Below are positions 43,128 through 48,575 of a stretch of 48,575 bases of DNA, in pieces; position 1 is the first letter of the stretch, and every line of letters begins with the position of its first letter. The translations under genes were made by a program, and so were the position numbers. Below the pieces are notes generated by a model. That model did no database searches. It was not told where the DNA came from and saw nothing but the letters and a program-made list of their open reading frames with translations. Source of the DNA: Phycisphaerae bacterium (GTDB lineage: Bacteria; Planctomycetota; Phycisphaerae; SM23-33); assembly GCA_016782885.1 (NCBI GenBank), contig JADHXQ010000025.1:1-48575 (forward strand), written 5' to 3'.

Positions 43128-44612
43128 CTAGAACTGCGTGCGTTTTCTCGCGGATGGGATATTGAGGATCCGGCGGTATTTGGCCACCGTTCTGCGGGCG
43201 ATGGTGAAGCCCTGGCGACTTAATTCCGCGGCGAGTTTGTCATCGTTCAGGGGTTTGGATTTGTCTTCATTGTCGATAACTTCCTGGAGTTTGGTCCGCA
43301 CGACGTCCCAGGCCACGTCTTTACCTTCCGACGTTTTCGTTCCGCCCGAAAAGAACATTCTCAACGGGTATATACCGCGAGGGGTCTGCACGTACTTACC
43401 GGACACGGCGCGGCTGACGGTGGCGACGTGGACGCCGACCTTGGCGGCGATATCGGCCATTGGCAGCGGTTTGAGTTCCTCCTTACCGTTGTCCAAAAAG
43501 CCTCTCTGGACAATGAACACCTCAGCGGCCACCCGCTGGATCGTTCGTTTGCGCTGCGCGATGGCCTCGACAAGCCACTGGGCTGAACGAATGTTCTTCT
43601 GGAGGAAGCGGCGTGTGGCGGCCTCTGTTTTGCGATCTCTGGCCAGACGGCGGTAGTCCTCGGATATGCAGAGTTGCGGTGAGCTGTCATCCGCCATCGA
43701 AACGACAAGCTGTCCCTGCCTGTCGATATCCACGAGTATTTCAGGCGTAATCACGGGCGCCGACCGCTGGGCGATCAGCAATCCGGGCCTCGGGTTGAGA
43801 TGCGAAAGATTATCGATGGCCTCCTTGATCTCTTCGATGCTCTTGCCCGATCGCTGGGCGATTTTCGGAAGGCGGTTCATTTCGATATCTCGCAGGAACC
43901 TGGAGACCATGAGCATCTCCAGCGAGACGTCCATACCCGCCTGCGATTCGGCTTGGAGTTGAAGCATGAGGCACTCGGCGAGATTGCGCGCGCCGACGCC
44001 GACCGGTTCGAGCGTCTGGACCATCGCCAATGCCTCCCTCAGCAACTCTTCACCGAACCCGTGCCCCTCCCCGTCCATGGAGACCAGTCCCGCCAGTTCC
44101 GTACGCAGATATCCGTCATCGTCTATCAGGGAGATAATAAGTTCACCGGCGGCTTTGATCGGGTCGGAAGCTTCGATGAACGCCCACTGCCCCATCAGGT
44201 ATTGATCCAGCGATTCGCCGGGCGCCGGCGTGTTGGCCATTGCGTCGAGTTTGCGATCCCGTTCACCGGACGGTTGGGCCGCCGAGCGGGGAGGCGCATC
44301 GATACCGTTAAACTCCACACCGTACTCCTCGGTAAATTCGGAGAGGCGTTCGAAATCGTCGCTGTTACCGCTGTCATCATTGACGACCATGTCCCGTTCG
44401 CCGCGGTCGCTGGTTTCACTTTCGTCCGGAGAGGTGTCGATGTCAGCGTCGAGAGCCTGAGTTTCCAGGACGGGGTTGGCCTCCATTTCCGCGTCGATGC
44501 GTTCCTGGAGAGCGAACAGCGGAAGCTGCAGGATCTCCATCGCCTGGATAATCCTCGGCGCCAGCTTCATCTGCTGATGGAGACCAAGATGTTGTGAAAC
44601 GTTGAGTCTCAT
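43128..44612 (-). CDS. rpoN: RNA polymerase sigma-54 factor
   Basis: The 494-residue protein has region I (SQHLGLHQQMKLAPRIIQAM, residues 5-24), an acidic region II, the core-binding region III, a helix-turn-helix (ADIAAKVGVHVATVSRAVSGKY, about residues 378-399) and the C-terminal RpoN box ARRTVAKYR near the end. All functional parts are present. It sits downstream of recR, separated by an AGCTGAT-repeat gap. Confidence 0.97.
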   Translation of the reverse strand: MRLNVSQHLGLHQQMKLAPRIIQAMEILQLPLFALQERIDAEMEANPVLETQALDADIDTSPDESETSDRGERDMVVNDDSGNSDDFERLSEFTEEYGVEFNGIDAPPRSAAQPSGERDRKLDAMANTPAPGESLDQYLMGQWAFIEASDPIKAAGELIISLIDDDGYLRTELAGLVSMDGEGHGFGEELLREALAMVQTLEPVGVGARNLAECLMLQLQAESQAGMDVSLEMLMVSRFLRDIEMNRLPKIAQRSGKSIEEIKEAIDNLSHLNPRPGLLIAQRSAPVITPEILVDIDRQGQLVVSMADDSSPQLCISEDYRRLARDRKTEAATRRFLQKNIRSAQWLVEAIAQRKRTIQRVAAEVFIVQRGFLDNGKEELKPLPMADIAAKVGVHVATVSRAVSGKYVQTPRGIYPLRMFFSGGTKTSEGKDVAWDVVRTKLQEVIDNEDKSKPLNDDKLAAELSRQGFTIARRTVAKYRRILNIPSARKRTQF

Positions 44613-44663
44613 ACGATTCCATTATACCGCACAACAGCGTGGCGCGAAGACACGAAATAGTCA

Positions 44664-44806
44664 TTAGCTGATAGCTGTCAGCTATCAGCTAAAACAAACG
44701 GCAACGACTTAACGGCTTGTCCGTTTCCCACCGCCGTTGGTCGTTGGTCATTGGTCGTGCGTCGTTGTCGTTAGCTGATAGCTGACAGCTAATAGCTAAT
44801 AGCCGC
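44664..44806. repeat. AGCTGAT-heptamer intergenic repeat, copy A
   Basis: TTAGCTGATAGCTGTCAGCT with its palindromic continuation begins the element. A core with CAACGACTTAACGGC and CCACCGCCGTTGG follows, and GTTAGCTGATAGCTGACAGC closes it. The core matches copy B in inverted orientation. It fills the recR-rpoN gap. Confidence 0.75.
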
Positions 44807-44809
44807 CTC

Positions 44810-45409
44810 TCACATTTCCCGCCGCTCGTTAATGGCGTCAGAAAGGATTGACCTGTTGGCGTATTCGATCTGTCCTCCGGCGGGCAGTCCGCGGGCCAGG
44901 CGGGTAATCTTCACGCCGAGGCCCTTGAGGCACTCAGCGATGTAGAGGCTGGTCGAATCACCGGCGACTGTCGGATTCGTGGCAAGGAGGACTTCTTCCA
45001 CCTGCCCCGACTTCACGCGAGCTTCCAGATCGGCGATCGTCAGGTCCTCGGGCTCGATACCGTCCAGAGGGGCAATATGCCCCATCAAAACATGATAGAC
45101 GCCGCGGTAGCTGCCCGTAGCCTCCAGCGACAGCAAATCCCTGGGCTGCTCGACAACGCATATCTGAGCGTGATCGCGACGGGGATCGCCACAAATCACG
45201 CACAACTCATCCTCGGACAGGTTGAAGCACCGGCTGCACGGACGGATATTCGTCTTCACGTCGCGGATCGCGTCAGCCAGCGCCAACGCCTCGGGGCCCG
45301 GGGTCTTGAGGATATGGAACGCCAACCTCTCAGCCGTGCGAGCGCCTATGCCCGGTAACTTGCCAAGCTCGCTCATAAGCCTCTCAATTGTCTCAGCATA
45401 TCCTGCCAT
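44810..45409 (-). CDS. recR: Recombination protein RecR
   Basis: The 199-residue protein shows the helix-hairpin-helix KLPGIGARTAERLAFHIL, a C4 zinc finger (CSRCFNLSEDELCVIC) and the Toprim domain (ICVVEQPRDLLSLEATG, MGHIAPLDGIEPEDL), followed by TRLARGLPAGGQIEYAN. It acts with RecO/RecF in gap repair. It starts 39 nt after ybaB in the common dnaX-ybaB-recR order. Confidence 0.97.
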   Translation of the reverse strand: MAGYAETIERLMSELGKLPGIGARTAERLAFHILKTPGPEALALADAIRDVKTNIRPCSRCFNLSEDELCVICGDPRRDHAQICVVEQPRDLLSLEATGSYRGVYHVLMGHIAPLDGIEPEDLTIADLEARVKSGQVEEVLLATNPTVAGDSTSLYIAECLKGLGVKITRLARGLPAGGQIEYANRSILSDAINERREM

Positions 45410-45448
45410 CTCAAATCCAGCCCACCGCCTCCGGGCGCCTCAGGGGGT

Positions 45449-45778
45449 CTATCCGAACATTCCGCTCACACCGGGAATCTCCACCCCGCCGGTCAACTCC
45501 TTCATAGCCTCCTTCGCCGCATCGGCAGCTTCTTCCTGTGCGCCAGCCACTGCGGCCTTGATCAGATCCTCGAGCACCTCGGCGCCAACGTCGGTCAGGA
45601 GGTCCTTGTCGAGCTTGATCCCGACGATTCGCATCTTGCCGGTAACCGTAGCCTCGACCACGCCGCCACCTGCCGAGGCGGTGAACCTTCCGTCATCGAG
45701 TTTCTTCTGCATTTCCGGAAGGCGGGTCTTCAACTCGCCGAACACTTTCATCATCTTACCGATATTCCCTAACATCAC
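45449..45778 (-). CDS. YbaB/EbfC nucleoid-associated protein
   Basis: The 109-residue protein matches YbaB/EbfC: MLGNIGKMMKVFGELKTRLP at the start, FTASAGGGVVEATVTGKMRI and VGIKLDKDLLTD, with a slightly extended glycine-rich end. Family members bind DNA as dimers. It lies between dnaX and recR. Confidence 0.95.
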   Translation of the reverse strand: MMLGNIGKMMKVFGELKTRLPEMQKKLDDGRFTASAGGGVVEATVTGKMRIVGIKLDKDLLTDVGAEVLEDLIKAAVAGAQEEAADAAKEAMKELTGGVEIPGVSGMFG

Positions 45779-45871
45779 GTCTCCTCACTGCGGCGTCAAC
45801 GGAACCAAACGCCCCGCGGCGCCAGGACCAAGGTTACACCGAATCGCCACGGAAGGCAAATGTTGCTATCA

Positions 45872-45966
45872 TCTGTCAGCTGTCAGCTAACGGCAAACTA
45901 CCAACGGCGGCGCGAAACGAACGAGCCGTTAAGTCGTTGCTGTCGTTTTAGCTGATAGCTGAGAGC
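45872..45966. repeat. AGCTGAT-heptamer intergenic repeat, copy B
   Basis: CTGTCAGCTGTCAGCTAACG at one end, an inverted core (GAGCCGTTAAGTCGTTG) and TTAGCTGATAGCTGAGAGCT at the other. Its core is the reverse complement of part of copy A. It occupies the gap between dnaX and ybaB. Confidence 0.75.
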
Positions 45967-47620
45967 TACCCCGGATCGCGCCGGACGTCTGACAGGGCGC
46001 CGTCAAACGATTCGAGCAGAACTTTGACCGCGGGGTCTCTTGATATCTCGCTGGTCTCGTCGGTGCTCAGACCGCCAAACGCCCTTCTCGCGGGCTCCTG
46101 GGTATCTACACCGTCCGCCGGTTCAAGCTTGCACGTGATCTCCGTACCCGCCAGTGCCGTCAGGGCCATGTTGATATCGTCGATGATTTTCTCGCCGCGC
46201 CTGCGGAGGCCCTCGTAGTCGGTACTGTATTCGAGGCACAGAACACCGTCGGAGAGGCTGACGACATCCGCTGGCCCGATCACTCCGACCACGGGCATTT
46301 GCCGCTCATCGGTCAGGGCGTCCATGACCACCTGCCAGTGATCCCTCAACCACAAATGATCCCACCGAATAGCAGTCTTCCGACCGTCCGGTTCGCCCGC
46401 CCCAGGCACGCCGCTCGCCACACCGCGTTCAGCAGGAGCGGCTAGAGGTGCTTTTTTTTTTGACCCGCATCCGGGCCGGTCGACGACAATTGCTCGAGGC
46501 GTTCGACGATGCTTTCGGGATTTATGAACTTTTCTGACTGCGCCAAACGAACCAGCGTGGCCTCCACGAGCCCGCGGGCAACACTCGAACCCCGGATATT
46601 CCGACCGGCCGTCTGAATCAACCCAAGTGCGTGAACGAGCACCGGCGTGCTGAAGCGTCCGGCCAGTTCGCATACCGCCCGGCGCTCCATCTCGGGAAGC
46701 TCTATCAGGTCGCTGTCGCCGCCACACGTGGAAACCAGCATCATGTTCCGGTAAACGTCGCCCATCGCTGCAACAACGCTGTCGAGCGTCACACCGCTCT
46801 GCAGCACGCCGGCCAGCGCCCCCAACGCCGCGGCCGCATCGCCGTCTGCTATAGCGCCAACGATTTCATTCATTCGCTCGTCGGAGGGCGTACCAAGAAT
46901 CCGCACGACACCTTCGTCGGTAACCTCGCCGCTGGCCGACATCAACTGGTCGAGCAAACTCAGACCGTCTCGCATTGAACCGGCCGCCGCCCTGGCCACG
47001 CGGAAAAGAGCATCGTCGGCGGCCTGGACCTTCTCGGCCTCGCAGAGAACCCGCAGGTGTGCGGCTATTGCGCGGGTGGGGATATTGCGGAAGTCAAAAC
47101 GCTGGCAACGGGACAGGATGGTGGCGGGTACTTTCTGGGTCTCGGTGGTCGAGAAAATGAACTTCACGTGCGCCGGCGGCTCTTCGAGCGTCTTGAGCAG
47201 CGCGTTGAACGCCTCTCGCGTCAGCATGTGTACTTCGTCGATATAGTAAATCTTGTACCTGCATCGCGAGGGGCTGAAAATCGCGTTGGCCCGCAGTTCG
47301 CGTATCTCTTCTATACCGCGGTTCGAGGCGCCGTCGATTTCGATGACGTCCATGTCGTCGCCGCGCGAGATCGCCACGCACGCTTCGCACTCGTTGCACG
47401 GCTCTACCGTCGGCTCGTCAACGGCTAGACAGTTCAACGCCTTGGCGAGGATCCGCGCCATCGTCGTCTTGCCCACACCGCGCGTACCGGTGAACAGAAA
47501 CGCATGGGCTACCCGCCCGGACTTGATGGCGTTAACGAGCGTCTGACCGATATGCTCCTGCCCGACGACCTCGTCGAACGTGTTGCTGCGATATTTCCGT
47601 GCCAGAACGAGATAGGACAT
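45966..47620 (-). CDS. dnaX: DNA polymerase III tau/gamma subunit with programmed frameshift
   Basis: The zero-frame product (47620-46442) has 392 residues: Walker A GTRGVGKTTMARILAKALNC, a zinc cluster (CNECEAC), DEVHMLTREAFNALLK and SRCQRFDF. It ends QKKKHL after the A10 run. Reading in the -1 frame after the run continues KAPLAAPAERG and then WDHLWLRDHWQVVMDAL to 45966, a DnaX C-terminal-domain-like region, giving about 551 residues (tau). The continuing frame has no other start and preserves the typical tau C-terminal composition. In E. coli and Thermus the same device makes gamma and tau. Tau bridges the clamp loader to the replicative polymerase and helicase. Confidence 0.93.
46452..46461 (-). 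promoter_or_regulatory. A10 slippage site in dnaX
   Basis: On the coding strand GGGTC is followed by ten A's and GCACC. Zero-frame codons CAA AAA AAA AAG CAC CTC TAG stop within four codons of the run. A one-base backward slip, or insertion of one A by polymerase slippage, joins AAA to GCA in the long frame. Both mechanisms are known for dnaX. Confidence 0.85.
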
Positions 47621-47720
47621 TGTTTTTTATGAAAACCTATGGATGCGATACAAATACTAAAAAAATGCCGTGCGTGCTCCGCTTCGAGCATATGCACCAA
47701 GGCCCGCCCGACCAAATGGC

Positions 47721-47822
47721 TCCAGTCAGGCGATCCTCCGGCACACGCCGCGAAACGCTTATGGCTGCTTCCTTCCGGACCTGACCAGGTTCACGGTGCG
47801 GCGTTGCAGAGGACCCAACCTT
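47721..47822 (-). ncRNA. ffs: Signal recognition particle RNA (4.5S type)
   Basis: On the minus strand the sequence contains GGTCAGGTCCGGAAGGAAGC and CAGCC, the universal apical loop of SRP helix 8, with CGTGTGCCGG on the 3' side matching E. coli 4.5S RNA. Flanking GGTCCTC and GAGGATC can pair to close the hairpin. It scaffolds Ffh for membrane-protein targeting. It lies just upstream of dnaX, a common arrangement. Ends are approximate. Confidence 0.93.
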
Positions 47823-48007
47823 CAACACCATCAGCCAAACAGGTTATCTTAACGCACATAACCCTCGGCGGAGCGTTCGGTCCCGCTATAGCGGATTGCG
47901 GGTCACACCGATAAAATCGATATTCAGGGCACCGCTAGCGCCCCACCTAGCACGACAAAAGGTAGTCTAACGCGCCATCAGGGCCAAAGCTATAGAAATT
48001 TGTGGGA

Positions 48008-48158
48008 GGCGGCTATCAGCTATCAGCCATCAGCTAACGACCAAAAGCCAACACCAACCGTCTCCCGCCTCTCAGGTTCTACGGTTAAGCTGAAAGCTGA
48101 TAGCTGATAGCTGCCGTTCTAAGGTCGTAGCTGAAAGCTGAAAGCTAACGGCTGATAT
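48008..48158. repeat. AGCTGAT-heptamer intergenic repeat, copy C
   Basis: GCTATCAGCTATCAGCCATC at 48012-48035 and AGCTGAAAGCTGATAGCTGA-type heptamers at 48090-48158 flank an unrelated middle. It lies between ffs and the small membrane-protein gene. The 47823-48007 stretch holds nothing else that I can identify. Confidence 0.7.
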
Positions 48159-48203
48159 GCTGTGAAACAGGTGTGGGTGCAATGCAGCCTTGGGAGGCTA
48201 TAC

Positions 48204-48392
48204 ATGACAGGGCAGACCGGAACGGATGAAACGAGTGAAGCCGCCCCGACCGATAGCGGGGACAAACCGCCTGTGATCAAGTACCGTCGGCGGCGCAGAT
48301 GGCCGTGGGTGGTCCTGATCCCCCTGGTTATCTTGGTGCCGGGGGCCATCGATCCGGGGCCGCCGGGGGCGGAAGCGTCAACCAATTCGTAA
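48204..48392 (+). CDS. Small single-helix membrane protein
   Basis: The 62-residue protein starts at ATG 48204 with GGGAGG 6 nt upstream. It has an acidic N-terminus (residues 1-25), a basic YRRRRR stretch just before one hydrophobic segment (residues 33-48), and a short Pro/Gly-rich tail. The basic patch suggests an N-in topology. I recognise no family. An upstream in-frame ATG at 48162 overlaps the repeat, so the later start is preferred. Confidence 0.5.
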   Translation: MTGQTGTDETSEAAPTDSGDKPPVIKYRRRRRWPWVVLIPLVILVPGAIDPGPPGAEASTNS

Positions 48393-48426
48393 ACCCTTCC
48401 CCCTCTCTCGTTCCGCGCCGGCGGCC

Positions 48427-48575
48427 TACAACCGAACAACCAGCGGTGATTCGGCCAGGATATCCGCCAACAAATCATCGGCGCCGTCTGCAGACAGATC
48501 GTCGCCCGGCGCCTGGAGATCATATTCCCCCGCCGTGCGATACAGCATTGTCGCCGGCGAGGCGGCCGATATCGC
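48427..48575 (-). CDS. 3' end of a gene running off the window
   Basis: The minus-strand frame is open from the window edge to the TAG at 48427-48429. Its last 49 codons encode an acidic stretch (GEYDLQAPGDDLSADGADDL) followed by LLADILAESPLVVRL. Base composition is like neighbouring coding DNA. The product is not recognised. It is 35 nt after the convergent small membrane-protein gene. Confidence 0.5.

Noticed and set aside
45966-46727. Separate gene downstream of dnaX
   Set aside because: The upstream part of this frame overlaps dnaX out of frame; only the part after the A10 run resembles a protein, the tau C-terminus.
1-48575. tRNA or rRNA genes
   Set aside because: I saw no cloverleaf with a T-loop motif and CCA-side stem, and no rRNA core sequences.

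Overview
The window looks like one piece of a chromosome from a diderm member of the Planctomycetota, probably an uncultured anaerobic or microaerophilic lineage near the Phycisphaerae. The evidence is the gene mix: secreted Kelch and FG-GAP/ASPIC proteins, a HzsA-related dihaem cytochrome, a Tat-exported sulfatase, a GH95 fucosidase remnant, the lipid A enzyme LpxI with Lol lipoprotein-export genes, and sigma-54. The taxonomic call is inference. No marker gene here allows a firm placement.

Region 1 (1-8.1 kb) is accessory DNA. Three copies of the same Rhs core segment begin with one shared leader at 127, 4445 and 6384. Two run into unrelated C-terminal tips: one resembles a zinc-dependent phospholipase C, the other is a possible Cys-His-Asp hydrolase. 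The third is broken off. Between them lie a small membrane protein, an exported HExxH metallopeptidase, a TPR protein, and a sulfatase whose 3' end is cut off by a 149-bp MITE-like element with perfect 28-bp inverted repeats. A Na+/Ca2+ exchanger and a fragment of a DUF4143 ATPase follow.

Region 2 (8.2-17.9 kb) carries etfB-etfA-acyl-CoA dehydrogenase, a decayed GH95 gene, an RbsC-like permease, and an 823-residue fusion of a cyclic-nucleotide-binding domain, a sigma-54-type AAA+ domain and a membrane polyferredoxin. A small membrane protein is coupled to the fusion. Region 3 (17.9-19.3 kb) is a scar zone with a Phd/ParE toxin-antitoxin pair, a CopG-type antitoxin remnant, an attC-like stem-loop and a formylglycine-generating-enzyme fragment.

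Region 4 (19.2-30.2 kb) is mainly housekeeping on the minus strand: DUF362, queA, lpxI, lolD, a lolC/E-type permease with a coiled-coil insert, lysS, gcvT and rnr. A cluster of DnaA-box-like sites lies upstream of queA. Region 5 (30.3-39.2 kb) holds exported proteins: Kelch, FG-GAP/ASPIC, beta-propeller, HzsA-related cytochrome and a DUF4440 lipoprotein. Region 6 (39.2-48.6 kb) has an attC-like site, a hydroxyacid-oxoacid transhydrogenase, an amino-acid permease fused to a PTS EIIA domain, and the informational cluster ffs-dnaX-ybaB-recR-rpoN. dnaX contains an A10 slippage site that would give both gamma and tau. Intergenic gaps here carry a dispersed repeat built from AGCTGAT-like heptamers.

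The strongest leads for new biology are the cNMP/AAA+/polyferredoxin fusion, the Rhs tip array, the HzsA-related export cluster, and the dnaX recoding site (a known phenomenon, clearly visible here).
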